NCBI GenBank assembly: GCA_016291725.1 | Contig: JAEEYJ010000008.1 | Coordinates: 1 to 17,938, forward strand | Source of the DNA: Solobacterium sp. | Lineage (GTDB): Bacteria; Bacillota_I; Bacilli_A; Erysipelotrichales; Erysipelotrichaceae | DNA: 17,938 nt | Direction: 5' to 3' | Part shown: in pieces, positions 7,949 to 16,135 of the stretch | Position numbering within the stretch: the stretch's first letter is position 1 | How the letters are laid out: every line of letters begins with the position of its first letter | The notes under the pieces: generated by a model | Seen by the model: only the letters and a program-made list of their open reading frames with translations | What the model was told of the DNA's origin: nothing | Databases searched by the model: none | Made by a program: the position numbers and the translations under genes

Positions 7949-7954
7949 ATTATA
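7949..7954 (-). promoter_or_regulatory. -10 box of the tRNA-Gly promoter
   Basis: A perfect TATAAT on the minus strand places transcription start near 7942, about 4 nt before the mature tRNA. No good -35 hexamer is visible at 16-18 bp; only T-rich sequence is found there. The box lies directly after the terminator of the preceding operon. Confidence 0.55.
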
Positions 7955-7967
7955 CACGAAAACAGGC

Positions 7968-7995
7968 AAAAGAAAACAGGAGGTTACCCCTCCTG
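7968..7995 (-). terminator. Terminator overlapping the stop of the DUF262 gene
   Basis: On the minus strand CAGGAGG (7989-7995) pairs with CCTCCTG (7977-7983) around a 5-nt loop that contains the TAA stop codon, and TTTTCTTTT follows. It ends the operon that begins at 13036. Confidence 0.8.
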
Positions 7996-10188
7996 CTTTG
8001 TTGCTGTGAACTTCCGTGTTTCCACGTTCTTTGCCGTCTTTTCCGGCTGCTTCGGCTTCCTTGCGGTCTTTTTCTTCACCGCCGGCTTCTTTTCTGCTGC
8101 CGGCTCGGAAGCGCTCTTCTTCGCTGCTTTCTTCTGCTGTCCCTTCTTCTGAGCGGGCGGGGTGAACTCAGTACCGTTCTCCCTGGTCCAGGCACTCAGG
8201 TTGTCACCTCCGCGGTGCAGCAGGAACTGCGCTGCTGTATTCAGATCACTGAAGATATAGTTCTTGTCGAACTGGATCCGTCCGCCCTCATCCTCGGAGA
8301 GTATGCGCATTGCCAGCATATCGCTGTACAGCTGCTGCATGGACTTCATCTCCTTCGGGCGGTAGGATTTCATCTTCGTGCCGGCGAGGATCTCGATGGA
8401 CTGGGCATTGTGGTAGACCGCCTTGGCATTGACGCTCGGGGAGGTCAGTACAATGATGTCGTCATCTTCCCGGATGCTTGCCTGTCCGGCTTTGTACGGG
8501 TAGATCCGCAGGATCTCCGTAATCATCCGTTCCGTGCGCTTTTCGATCTCCTTCTGGTTCCATTGGTTCAGCTTCAGGATTTCGTTGTTCATCCGGATGT
8601 GCATCGTCTTCGAGAGTATGGCTTTCTTGAACCCGAAGTCCTGGTTGCCCATGCGGGTGTTGTCATACTCTGCGCACAGGGTCAGGTTGCCGAGCATATT
8701 CGCGAATCTGGCGTATTCATCCTCATCCCGCAGTCCTGTGGCCTTCAGCCAGTATTCATTGGGGCTCTGCGGCATGATGTGCTCGATGTTCAGATCGCTC
8801 ATATCCACGGCTGCACTGGTTTTGAACAGTTCAATCCGTTCCAGAACCGTACGGATGCCCAGCAGGGAGTACGCGTTGATCTCCTTCAGCTGGGTGCGCA
8901 GCTGTTCATCCGTCGGCATGGCCAGCGCCTTGCCCCGGTTGTAGTTGATCAGGGCGACCTTGGTCAGTTCATATACATTGCGGCTGGTCCGGGACGCACC
9001 CGTCTTGACCGATCTCAGCAGCTGCGGGAAGTACCGGTTCAGCTGCCCGTTGTCATGCCCCATCAGCGCTCTTCTGGTGAGATAGGTATCGATCAGCCGG
9101 ACGATGTTCACCAGTGTCCGCGCGTCCAGCCTGCCTTCGTCATACAGTGCGTACATCTCCATCAGGAACGGTGCAGCGGTCTTTACACCGCTTCTGCGGA
9201 AGTCCGCCAGCGCTTCCTCCACGCTGTCTTCATCCGCCGGACCTTTGTAGATGATGGTGTAGTACGTACAGTAGCGGTCGATCTCCTGCAGCTTCTCCTG
9301 ATTGGAACGGTCATCCTTCCAATAGGCCTGGAACCCTTCATAGACATCCCTGCGGTTCAGCAGATCGAACGTACGGCAGGCCAGATAATACCGGAAGAAT
9401 TCCTCCAGGTTCCGGGAATCCTGCAGGGCCCGCTCCAGCGGCTGCCAGTACAGGCGGTAGTTGAGCTCCTGCACTTCGTTCGTATCGTTCATCAGGATGT
9501 AGTTGCGGATCAGGTCCGCACTGGTGAGCGGCGCACCGGTGGAGTTGATCGACTCGAAGATCTGCTGGGCATTGTCAAAGTCCGACAGCGGGAATGCCAG
9601 CACATCCATCCTGCCCAGGCAGCCGAAGATCTCCAGGAAGGACCAGGTCCTGCTGAAGAGCTTGATGCGCTGGTAGATGGTATCGAAGTTCCGGTAGATC
9701 GAGGATTCCTTCTCCTGCTTTGTCAGCCTGACGTTGATGTTGTAGTACAGCCGGGCAAACACATCATCGCCCGCTACGGCCGGCTTCAGCCGCAGACGCG
9801 CTTCCTCGATGTAGTGCCGGTTGTACAGGAAGTAGTCATCGACCATACCGATGATGTCCTTTTCCCCGGCATCTGCCGCCGCTTTCTTCAGCGCCAGCAG
9901 GAAGATGAAGGATGTTGTCAGACGCTGCTGTCCGTCCACGATCTGGATCTGCTTGTACATGGACGCGACTTCCGTTTCCATGTAGATCAGAATGCCCAGG
10001 AAATGGCTCTCGATCCTGCCGGAAAGCAGGTTCTCCAGATCATCAAGAAACCGGGCGGTTTCCTTGCCCGGATTCCACGTATAGTTGCGCTGGTAGACCG
10101 GTATGACGAACTGCGACCCCATGTTGACCTTGATGAAGTCCGCCATCGTCGTCCGCACCGGCTGCTTTACCATACTAACGGTCCGCAC
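7984..10188 (-). CDS. DUF262-DUF1524-DUF4357 protein, GmrSD-like DNA-targeting enzyme
   Basis: This large protein of 734 residues carries an N-terminal DUF262 domain with [10 protein letters not shown] (29-38), the ParB-like nucleotide-binding motif DGQQRLTT (85-92) and [19 protein letters not shown] (211-229). A DUF1524 HNH-type nuclease domain follows, with IEHIMPQ (468-474), LGNLTL (499-504), N510, N515 and KK at 521-522, so the catalytic residues look intact. The stretch around 595-673 ending [22 protein letters not shown] fits DUF4357. The last 60 residues (675-734) are low-complexity and contain 17 lysines with Ala and Pro, like a histone-H1 tail. Relatives include type IV restriction enzymes of modified phage DNA. 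GTG 10188 (14-nt overlap with udp, GAGG 10 nt upstream) is listed; ATG 10173, just after the udp stop, is the alternative. Whether it defends against phage here is inference. Confidence 0.88.
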   Translation of the reverse strand: MRTVSMVKQPVRTTMADFIKVNMGSQFVIPVYQRNYTWNPGKETARFLDDLENLLSGRIESHFLGILIYMETEVASMYKQIQIVDGQQRLTTSFIFLLALKKAAADAGEKDIIGMVDDYFLYNRHYIEEARLRLKPAVAGDDVFARLYYNINVRLTKQEKESSIYRNFDTIYQRIKLFSRTWSFLEIFGCLGRMDVLAFPLSDFDNAQQIFESINSTGAPLTSADLIRNYILMNDTNEVQELNYRLYWQPLERALQDSRNLEEFFRYYLACRTFDLLNRRDVYEGFQAYWKDDRSNQEKLQEIDRYCTYYTIIYKGPADEDSVEEALADFRRSGVKTAAPFLMEMYALYDEGRLDARTLVNIVRLIDTYLTRRALMGHDNGQLNRYFPQLLRSVKTGASRTSRNVYELTKVALINYNRGKALAMPTDEQLRTQLKEINAYSLLGIRTVLERIELFKTSAAVDMSDLNIEHIMPQSPNEYWLKATGLRDEDEYARFANMLGNLTLCAEYDNTRMGNQDFGFKKAILSKTMHIRMNNEILKLNQWNQKEIEKRTERMITEILRIYPYKAGQASIREDDDIIVLTSPSVNAKAVYHNAQSIEILAGTKMKSYRPKEMKSMQQLYSDMLAMRILSEDEGGRIQFDKNYIFSDLNTAAQFLLHRGGDNLSAWTRENGTEFTPPAQKKGQQKKAAKKSASEPAAEKKPAVKKKTARKPKQPEKTAKNVETRKFTATKQEG

Positions 10189-10948
10189 GGATCAGTATCC
10201 TCAACGCTTCGATCGCTGCCCGGATTGCCATATCGGTATCATGGACCTGCGGATTGTCCAGACCCAGTTTCGCCCGCTCCTGGTTCGCTACGGTCAGCAG
10301 CACCGTACCCACACGCACGTGAAGATAGGCCGCCACGGTGAACAGCGCTGCGCTCTCCATCTCCGAAGCCTTCACACCGAGCCGGCACCACGCATCCCAC
10401 TTCCGGAGCAGTTCCTGCCCGTTCGGCAGCGTCTCGGGACGGTGCTGGCCGTAGAATGCATCCTTGCACTGAACGACACCGGTATGATAGGGCGCGCCGA
10501 TGGCGGCTGCCCCCTCCACCAGCGCGTTGGTAATGTCCAGATCCGCTACCGCGGGGAACTCGATCGGTGCGTATTCCTTGCTGGTGCCTTCCATACGGAC
10601 CGCACCGGTCGCAATCACCAGATCACCGCTCTTCACACTGACGTCCATACCGCCGCAGGTGCCGACACGGATGAACGTATCCGCGCCTACCGCAGTCAGT
10701 TCCTCCATCGCGATTGAAGCGCTCGGTCCGCCGATGCCGGTGCTGGTCACCGATACCTTTTCGCCTTCCAGGTAGCCGGTATACGTTACATATTCCCGGT
10801 TGTCCGCAATGAACTGCGGATCATCAAAGTACGCCGCAATCTTTTCACAGCGCTTCGGATCCCCCGGCAGAATGACATATCTGCCGACTTCTCCTTCCGC
10901 AACACCGACATGGTACTGCTTTCCGGAGCCTTCCGAATAATCAATCAT
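10175..10948 (-). CDS. udp: Uridine phosphorylase
   Basis: This 257-residue cytoplasmic enzyme cleaves uridine with phosphate to uracil and ribose-1-phosphate in pyrimidine salvage. It shows the nucleoside phosphorylase family motifs: GDPKR (29-33) and NREY with R51 for phosphate, RVGTCGG (94-100), the pyrimidine-site region FYGQHRPE (165-172), and EMES (196-199) for ribose. The length is normal for the family. TGATATG links it to the preceding gene with a single base between stop and start, and AAGGAG lies somewhat far upstream (13 nt), so coupled translation is likely. Its position between an exported protein gene and a nuclease-like gene is unusual for a salvage enzyme. Purine-specific members cannot be wholly excluded, but the uridine type fits best. 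Confidence 0.92.
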   Translation of the reverse strand: MIDYSEGSGKQYHVGVAEGEVGRYVILPGDPKRCEKIAAYFDDPQFIADNREYVTYTGYLEGEKVSVTSTGIGGPSASIAMEELTAVGADTFIRVGTCGGMDVSVKSGDLVIATGAVRMEGTSKEYAPIEFPAVADLDITNALVEGAAAIGAPYHTGVVQCKDAFYGQHRPETLPNGQELLRKWDAWCRLGVKASEMESAALFTVAAYLHVRVGTVLLTVANQERAKLGLDNPQVHDTDMAIRAAIEALRILIRADR

Positions 10949-10949
10949 A

Positions 10950-12011
10950 TCAATAATTCTTCTCCTTCAACGGATTCAGTTCAGAGTCGATCGCCATACC
11001 GGCAATCCTCCATGTTCCGTTCACTTTCAATAAGGACATCTGGTATCCCGCGTGCCACGTACGGCTGACTTCCGAATTGGCTGCGTAGTAGTCGAACGTC
11101 ACATAGCCTACAGCCGTCTTCTCATCCTGCTGGATGATGTTGAAGGCCTTCACATTGGAGAAGTTCGACACACTGTGCGCGGAGAACCAGGCGTTCTGCA
11201 TCGTGCGGATCCGGCTGTACCAGTCGGAAGCCGTCACGGAAATCGCACCGACCTGTCCCAGAGTCGCTTCCTGCGCAGGGAAACGGGCCAGTGTCTGGGC
11301 ATAGGAAGACATGATCTGTGCCAGACCGGCATCCCCTTCCTTGCCGACATAGATTGTACCTGTACTGACATCCCGCAGGGTCTTGTAGCCCTTGCCTTCC
11401 TTCACGGTGATCTCCGGCTCGCCGAGCAGGTTCTCGATCTCGTAGACATCGCACTTCGGAGCGTCCGTCCAGTCGTTCATACCGTGGAAATTCTCCGAGC
11501 GCGCATCGTTGTCCACGCAGTATTCCTTGCCTACAGCGATGCCGTTGACCATAAGCGTCATCCCGTCCGGGACCTCAATGCGGTAGTTGTTGTCGCCGCT
11601 GAAGATCGTGGAAGCGTGGTACAGGCCGTCCTTGCCCTTGGCCAGCTTCAGTTCCGCTACCTTCACATGATCATAGACCAGTGCATAGTGGATGCCATCA
11701 TCCTTTGCCGGATCCTCCACAAAGCTCAGCATGTCCAGATTCACATCATCGTAGATTTCCTTCAGGGCTGTAACATAGTCTTTCTGGGAGTTCAGATGCG
11801 GGCTCACCAGCAGAGAGTCTTCGTAGATCCGGTCGAAGTTCCCCTCACGGATGTCGGAGAGATACGTACTGATGGCGCTTTCGGGCAGATCCGCTTCTGC
11901 CTCGCGGAATGCCTTCTTTCCGTTGTTTACATACAGGAAACTGCCGGCTGCGCTCGCCAATGCTACAGCCGCAATCACCAGGACCGCTGCCCCTGTCTTA
12001 ACCTTTGCCAT
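10950..12011 (-). CDS. Membrane-anchored extracellular protein of unknown function
   Basis: I do not recognise this 353-residue protein as a named family. Residues 7-27 form one hydrophobic segment preceded by MAKVK and lacking a clear cleavage site or lipobox Cys, so it is probably an N-terminal anchor with the rest outside. The middle contains a beta-rich module ([17 protein letters not shown], near 140-157). The C-terminal 110 residues, ending in [15 protein letters not shown], look like an NTF2-like or SnoaL-like cone fold as found in TcaA-type envelope proteins; this is an inference from pattern. Its ATG lies one base after the stop of the preceding gene (TAGGATG), so the two are likely made together and may act together at the cell envelope. 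Confidence 0.75.
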   Translation of the reverse strand: MAKVKTGAAVLVIAAVALASAAGSFLYVNNGKKAFREAEADLPESAISTYLSDIREGNFDRIYEDSLLVSPHLNSQKDYVTALKEIYDDVNLDMLSFVEDPAKDDGIHYALVYDHVKVAELKLAKGKDGLYHASTIFSGDNNYRIEVPDGMTLMVNGIAVGKEYCVDNDARSENFHGMNDWTDAPKCDVYEIENLLGEPEITVKEGKGYKTLRDVSTGTIYVGKEGDAGLAQIMSSYAQTLARFPAQEATLGQVGAISVTASDWYSRIRTMQNAWFSAHSVSNFSNVKAFNIIQQDEKTAVGYVTFDYYAANSEVSRTWHAGYQMSLLKVNGTWRIAGMAIDSELNPLKEKNY

Positions 12012-12012
12012 C

Positions 12013-12981
12013 CTATTCGTCCCCCTTGACCAGGAATACCGTCGGCAGATGCCGTGATCCGTACATGGAAACCGTGGTATTCACATACTCGCCTTTGTAG
12101 ATCATCGCTGTAGAGTTTCCGCCGTCCAGGTTCGCCGCTGCCTGGGCATCATAGGAGCGCATGATCTTGATCACATCTTCGTAAAGTGCTCCGAAGGACT
12201 GCGGACCGCGTCCGTCCAGCACCAGCAGCAGGAAGGTGCCGTCCCCTGCCTGGCCGATGGCTGTACGCGGATTGAGCATCGGGTAATCGCCGTCTCCGTT
12301 CCTGTAGACCACTTCGTAGTTGGAGATGAAGGTCGGACCGAAAGTGACTGCTTCCTGCGCTCCCCACTTGAGCGCATCCGCAGCCGTCGCGTCCACGCAC
12401 ATCAGCTTCAGGTCATCATCGATCGCAATGATCGGCAGGAAGGTGTTCATACTGCCGCTGATCAGCTTGCCCTTATGGATGACAATGCCCCAGGCCAGTC
12501 CGCCGTTGCCTGTACCGCCGGCATCCTCAAAGCCGCCTGCGTTGATGCCCGCTATGGCCTTGTCCGTCTTTACATAGTCCTCCAGGCTCGGTGCCTGCCT
12601 GCCGTTGTTCATGTTCGGGTTGACTGCTACATAGACATCCTCCGGACGGTGCACCAGCATCATGTAGCCTTCATAGGTAGAGCCGCAGATATGCTCGATT
12701 TCAATCGGCGGAATCTCCTCTTCATCCTTTTCCATGATGGTGTAGTTCTCGTCGAACAGAGCGTCCCACTCTTCGTCTGTATAGAAGCTCCTTGCCAGTT
12801 TATAGTCAAAGGAATCTTCCTCCAGGGACTTTACCGCGCTCCGGCTGTAGGCAACCGCCTCTCCATGGTACTTCTCCCGCAGCCAGAAATACCTTCCGAG
12901 CAGCGCTGAAACGGCAACAATAAACAAACACAAAGCCGCAAGAAGTCCTGCGGATATACCCTGCTTCTGTGTTTTGGCCAT
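12013..12981 (-). CDS. Membrane-anchored phosphodiester glycosidase (NAGPA/DUF2233) family protein
   Basis: This protein of 322 residues has one N-terminal membrane segment (about 11-30), a charged stalk, and then a NAGPA domain from about residue 100. The family pattern is clear: INAGGF (146-151), GGLAWGIVIHKGK (160-172), NPRTAIG (237-243), LVLDGRG (253-259) and NLDGGNST (284-291), which includes the conserved Asp and Asn residues. Eukaryotic relatives uncover mannose-6-phosphate by removing GlcNAc from a phosphodiester. Bacterial members act on cell-surface or extracellular polymers, so a wall-glycopolymer or exopolysaccharide substrate is plausible. ATG 12981 is preferred over 13005 because AAGGAG lies 10 nt upstream and because 13005 is upstream of the expected transcription start. 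It is the first gene of the four-gene operon. Confidence 0.88.
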   Translation of the reverse strand: MAKTQKQGISAGLLAALCLFIVAVSALLGRYFWLREKYHGEAVAYSRSAVKSLEEDSFDYKLARSFYTDEEWDALFDENYTIMEKDEEEIPPIEIEHICGSTYEGYMMLVHRPEDVYVAVNPNMNNGRQAPSLEDYVKTDKAIAGINAGGFEDAGGTGNGGLAWGIVIHKGKLISGSMNTFLPIIAIDDDLKLMCVDATAADALKWGAQEAVTFGPTFISNYEVVYRNGDGDYPMLNPRTAIGQAGDGTFLLLVLDGRGPQSFGALYEDVIKIMRSYDAQAAANLDGGNSTAMIYKGEYVNTTVSMYGSRHLPTVFLVKGDE

Positions 12982-13007
12982 ATGATCACATCTCCTTACA
13001 TTCATCT

Positions 13008-13036
13008 ATTATAGCTACTATCCCGGTATCCTTCAA
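13008..13036 (-). promoter_or_regulatory. Promoter of the NAGPA-udp-DUF262 operon
   Basis: On the minus strand TTGAAG (13031-13036) and a perfect TATAAT (13008-13013) are 17 bp apart. Transcription would start near 13001, about 20 nt before the chosen ATG at 12981. It sits directly downstream of the feo terminator. Confidence 0.8.
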
Positions 13037-13042
13037 ATCAGT

Positions 13043-13068
13043 AAAAAAGGCAGACCTTTCTGCCTTTT
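13043..13068 (-). terminator. Terminator of the feo operon
   Basis: AAGGCAGA (13047-13054) pairs with TCTGCCTT (13059-13066) around a 4-nt loop, with six A on one side and four T on the other. On the minus strand this gives an 8-bp stem followed by TTTTTT, ending transcription of feoB and its small partner, whose stop codon abuts the hairpin. Confidence 0.88.
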
Positions 13069-13205
13069 CATTGATCATTCCTGCGCAGAGTGCACTGCTT
13101 TGTGCAGCCTGTGCAGCTGCTCTTCCGGCACCGCAGCAGATACCGTACGCACAGCACCAGCACAGCTGCCACTGCAGCAAGAACCAGCCAGTCCCCGGGC
13201 TTCAC
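13068..13205 (-). CDS. FeoB-associated Cys-rich membrane protein
   Basis: This 45-residue protein begins at a GTG that overlaps the feoB stop (GTGA), a classic sign of coupled translation. Residues 4-23 are one hydrophobic helix (GDWLVLAAVAAVLVLCVRYL). A short basic tail with cysteines follows, RCRKSSCTGCTKQC, where four Cys fall within 14 residues. This helix-plus-Cys-tail architecture, directly after feoB, defines the FeoB-associated Cys-rich membrane protein family of Firmicutes. The Cys are thought to help FeoB handle Fe(II), but the role is not settled. A longer in-frame reading up to 13331 lies inside feoB and is only the shadow frame. Confidence 0.88.
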   Translation of the reverse strand: MKPGDWLVLAAVAAVLVLCVRYLLRCRKSSCTGCTKQCTLRRNDQ

Positions 13206-15544
13206 AGCAGGACTCCGATCGTATGGACGATCACTGCCGCCAGCCAGGCAGTCAGGCACTGGAAGAGAACAACATAGAGTGCCCAGCGGTGCCCCATCTC
13301 CCGGCGTATGGACGCAATGGCCGCTACGCACGGTGTATAGAGCAGGCTGAAGACCAGGATGCAGGCAGCGGTCAGAGAGTTCATTACCGCCTGTACACCG
13401 CCCTCCGCGCCGAAGAGGACTTCCAGTACGGATACTACGCTTTCCTTGGCCATGAAGCCGCTGATCAGCGCGGTTACGATCCGCCAGTCACCCAGTCCCG
13501 CCGGACGGAACAAAGGCACCAGACGGCCGGCCAGCACCGCCAGAATGCTGCGGGAGGAATCCTCCACCAGATTGAAGCGGAAATCGAAGCTCTGCAGCAC
13601 CCAGACCACGATCGTCGCTATGAGGATGACCGAGAAAGCCCGCTGCAGGAAGTCCTTGGACTTTTCCCACAGCAGCTGCATGACATTGCGGGCGCTCGGC
13701 AGCCGGTAGCTCGGCAGCTCCATGACGAACGGGACCGCTTCGCCTTTGAACAGCGTCCTGTTGTACAGCAGCGCGACGAGTATGCCTACGATGATGCCCA
13801 GTACATAGAGGCCGGTCATCACCAGACCCCCGTACGCCGGGAAGAATGCATTCACGAAGAACGCATAGATCGGCAGCTTCGCGGTACAGCTCATGAACGG
13901 TGCCAGCAGGATGGTCATCCGCCGGTCCCGTTCACTCGGCAGCGTACGTGTGGCCATGACGGCAGGCACCGTGCATCCGAAGCCGATGAGCATCGGAACA
14001 ATGCTGCGGCCGGAAAGGCCGATCCTGCGCAGCAGACGGTCCATCACAAAGGCCACCCGCGCAATATACCCGCTGTCTTCCAGCATGGACAGGAAGAAGA
14101 ACATGGTGACGATGATCGGCAGAAAGCTCAGTACACTGCCGATGCCTTCCAGAATGCCGCCGACCACCAGACCGTGCAGGGTCGGATTGATGCCGTGCAC
14201 CGTCATTGCCGTATCCACCGCCTTTGTCAGTGCACCGATTCCCCCCGCAAGCAGATCCTGCAGGAACGCACCGATGACATTGAACGTCAGCCAGAACACC
14301 ACGCCCATGATGGCTATGAACGCCGGTATGGCCGTAAACTTGCCGGTCAGGATCCGGTCGATGCGCTGGGAGCGGAGGTACTCTTTGCTGAGCGCCGGCT
14401 TGGTCACGCAGCGCTGGCATACTTTCATAATGAAGGCAAAGCGCATATCGGCTATGGCAGCCCTGCGGTCCAGCCCGCGCTCCGCTTCCATCTGCACAGC
14501 AATGTGCTCCAGGATTTCCTTTTCGTTCGCATCGAGGCCGAGCTGTTCCAGGATCAGGGTATCCCCTTCGATGATCTTGCTGGAGGCAAAGCGCGGAGGA
14601 AGCCCGACAGCTATGGCATGGTCCTCGATCACATGCTCCACCGCGTGGATGCCCCGGTGTACCGCACCGCCGTGGTCTTCCGGCGTGCAGAAATCCTGTT
14701 CCAGGGGCTTTTCCTGGTACTTTGCAATGTGGATGGCATGTTCGACAAGTTCATCGATGCCCTGTCCCGCCGCTGCCGAAATCGGCACCACCGGTGTACC
14801 GAGCATCTCTTCCATTGCATTGACATCAATGTATCCGCCGTTGTTGGCAATTTCATCCATCATGTTCAGGGCAACCACCACCGGTATGCCCATCTCCAGC
14901 AGCTGCATCGTCAGGTACAGGTTCCGTTCTATATTCGTCGCATCCACGATATTGATGATTGCCTGCGGTTTCTCCTGCAGTACAAAGTTGCGGGATACGA
15001 CTTCCTCGCTGGAATACGGTGACATGGAATAGATGCCCGGCAGATCCGTGATGGAGGTATCCGGATAGCCCAGAATGGAACCATCCTTGCGGTCTACGGT
15101 CACACCCGGAAAGTTGCCTACATGCTGGTGAGCACCGGTCAGTGCATTGAACAGGGTGGTCTTGCCGCTGTTCTGGTTGCCTACGAGCGCAAAGCGCAGC
15201 ACCGTGCCTTCCGGCAGCGGATTGCCGGTGCCTTTCGGGTGGAACTTCCCCCCTTCACCGAGTCCCGGATGCATGCCCTTCCTCACGGCGGACGCTGTCT
15301 CCTTCTCCGCTTCCTTTTCCTCCGCAGGTACAACCATGATCTTTCCGGCATCATCCAGGCGCAGTGTCAGGCTGTAGCCGTGCAGCCGCAGTTCCATAGG
15401 ATCATTCATCGGTGCATAGCGCACCAGTGTGACTTCCGTGCCGGGAATCAGACCCATGTCCAGGAAATGCTGGCGGAGAGCTCCCTCTCCTCCGACTTCC
15501 GTTACAACTGCACTCTCTCCGGTTTTCAGATCACTCAGTTTCAT
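13202..15544 (-). CDS. feoB: Ferrous iron transporter, FeoA-FeoB fusion
   Basis: This 780-residue membrane protein imports Fe(II). Residues 1-72 are a FeoA (SH3-like) domain (MKLSDLKTGE, MGLIPGTEV), joined by a hydrophilic linker (73-112) to the FeoB GTPase. The GTPase motifs are G1 GNQNSGKT (122-129), G3 DLPG (167-170), G4 NMMD (227-230) and G5 SAAAG (256-260). The membrane part has the gate motifs GFGCTVPAVMATR and MSCTAKLPIY, and later LYTPCVAAI. A CxxC (CQRC) precedes the first membrane helices. ATG 15544 is preferred because it gives the normal FeoA start; an in-frame TTG at 15565 is possible. The ribosome site is weak. FeoA and FeoB are usually separate small and large proteins; fusion ensures equal amounts. 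It is followed by the small Cys-rich partner. Confidence 0.96.
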   Translation of the reverse strand: MKLSDLKTGESAVVTEVGGEGALRQHFLDMGLIPGTEVTLVRYAPMNDPMELRLHGYSLTLRLDDAGKIMVVPAEEKEAEKETASAVRKGMHPGLGEGGKFHPKGTGNPLPEGTVLRFALVGNQNSGKTTLFNALTGAHQHVGNFPGVTVDRKDGSILGYPDTSITDLPGIYSMSPYSSEEVVSRNFVLQEKPQAIINIVDATNIERNLYLTMQLLEMGIPVVVALNMMDEIANNGGYIDVNAMEEMLGTPVVPISAAAGQGIDELVEHAIHIAKYQEKPLEQDFCTPEDHGGAVHRGIHAVEHVIEDHAIAVGLPPRFASSKIIEGDTLILEQLGLDANEKEILEHIAVQMEAERGLDRRAAIADMRFAFIMKVCQRCVTKPALSKEYLRSQRIDRILTGKFTAIPAFIAIMGVVFWLTFNVIGAFLQDLLAGGIGALTKAVDTAMTVHGINPTLHGLVVGGILEGIGSVLSFLPIIVTMFFFLSMLEDSGYIARVAFVMDRLLRRIGLSGRSIVPMLIGFGCTVPAVMATRTLPSERDRRMTILLAPFMSCTAKLPIYAFFVNAFFPAYGGLVMTGLYVLGIIVGILVALLYNRTLFKGEAVPFVMELPSYRLPSARNVMQLLWEKSKDFLQRAFSVILIATIVVWVLQSFDFRFNLVEDSSRSILAVLAGRLVPLFRPAGLGDWRIVTALISGFMAKESVVSVLEVLFGAEGGVQAVMNSLTAACILVFSLLYTPCVAAIASIRREMGHRWALYVVLFQCLTAWLAAVIVHTIGVLL

Positions 15545-15586
15545 ATCATCACCATTGCTTTCCAACAGAAATAATCAGCAGAAACT

Positions 15587-15592
15587 ATTCTA
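15587..15592 (-). promoter_or_regulatory. Possible -10 box of the feoB promoter
   Basis: TAGAAT on the minus strand lies just after the MarR terminator and about 43 bp before the feoB ATG. No recognisable -35 hexamer exists at the usual distance, so the promoter is weak, activator-dependent, or feoB is reached by readthrough from the regulator gene. Confidence 0.35.
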
Positions 15593-15596
15593 ACAT

Positions 15597-15621
15597 AAAA
15601 AAGCCTGCGGGTTTCCCGCAG
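15597..15621 (-). terminator. Terminator after the MarR-family gene
   Basis: On the minus strand CTGCGGG and CCCGCAG (15605-15611 with 15615-15621) form a 7-bp GC-rich stem around a 3-nt loop, followed by GC and TTTTTT (15597-15602). Confidence 0.85.
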
Positions 15622-15629
15622 ACAGATCT

Positions 15630-16046
15630 TTATTGTTTTTCCAGGGCCCTGCTGAGCAGGTATACCATCTCCGCAGCGTCTTTCTCTCCAAGCTTGTGGA
15701 TCAACTGCGTCCAATGCTTTTCTATTTTCCGGAAATCCTCGGCTGCTCTGGTCCTTCCTTTTTCCGTTACCGTAATCCGCATTACTCTCCGGTCATGTTC
15801 ATCCGGGGTGCGTTCCACACAACCCTGCTTCTCCAGGGTTTTGAGTATATTGGCAACTCTGCCGGCTGACAGGCTGAAGTGCTCAATGATATCCACCGCA
15901 CACGGTGCTGCCGTCTGCGAGCACAGCCAGAGCAGAACACCCCGCTCTCCTCCGGCATTCAGCAGCTCTGATATGGCAGTCATCCCGGCAGGATTGTCTT
16001 TTGCCAGGTGTTCGATGCTTTGGATCAGTTTGTCTTCTGCTGTCAT
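15630..16046 (-). CDS. MarR family transcriptional regulator, probably of iron uptake
   Basis: This 138-residue protein has the MarR winged-helix layout: helix-turn-helix around 49-71 (CAVDIIEHFSLSAGRVANIL), the recognition end LEKQGCVERT and the wing DEHDRRVMRITVTEKG (82-97), then a C-terminal dimer helix. The frame opens further upstream at 16142, but ATG 16046 is chosen because the earlier starts lie upstream of the predicted transcription start and an AGAAGGG ribosome site is present about 10 nt upstream. A 7-bp inverted repeat covers its promoter, so self-repression is likely. It lies just before feoB on the same strand, separated by a terminator, which suggests it controls iron uptake; that link is inference. 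Three cysteines (42, 49, 76) could sense metal or oxidation, but this is unproven. Confidence 0.9.
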   Translation of the reverse strand: MTAEDKLIQSIEHLAKDNPAGMTAISELLNAGGERGVLLWLCSQTAAPCAVDIIEHFSLSAGRVANILKTLEKQGCVERTPDEHDRRVMRITVTEKGRTRAAEDFRKIEKHWTQLIHKLGEKDAAEMVYLLSRALEKQ

Positions 16047-16065
16047 TTCTGTAGTGCCCTTCTCT

Positions 16066-16085
16066 GTTAGTTTAAAATAACTAAC
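16066..16085. promoter_or_regulatory. Palindromic operator over the MarR-gene promoter
   Basis: GTTAGTT (16066-16072) and AACTAAC (16079-16085) form a perfect 7-bp inverted repeat with a 6-nt AT spacer. It overlaps the -10 box and most of the spacer of the promoter, a typical MarR self-repression layout. Confidence 0.75.
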
Positions 16086-16097
16086 TTCATTTGTCCA
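16069..16097 (-). promoter_or_regulatory. Promoter of the MarR-family gene
   Basis: On the minus strand TGGACA (16092-16097, 5 of 6) and TAAACT (16069-16074, 4 of 6) are 17 bp apart, giving a start near 16062 and a leader of about 16 nt before ATG 16046. Confidence 0.6.
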
Positions 16098-16135
16098 TTC
16101 TCCGGAAGACATTTCAGAATTCTTAAGGATTGTTA

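Noticed and set aside
7315..10341. 1008-residue open frame on the plus strand
   Set aside because: It lies antisense to lacI leader, DUF3237, tRNA-Gly and the DUF262 gene, crosses a tRNA and two terminators, and shows no family motif. Its length is a by-product of codon bias on the real strand.
12986..13180. Cys-rich 64-residue frame on the minus strand
   Set aside because: It is the shifted frame over the real 45-residue FeoB partner and runs across the terminator and next promoter.
13100..15022. 640-residue open frame on the plus strand
   Set aside because: It is antisense to feoB, rich in His, Gln and Arg with no recognisable domain. The feoB frame has full motifs.
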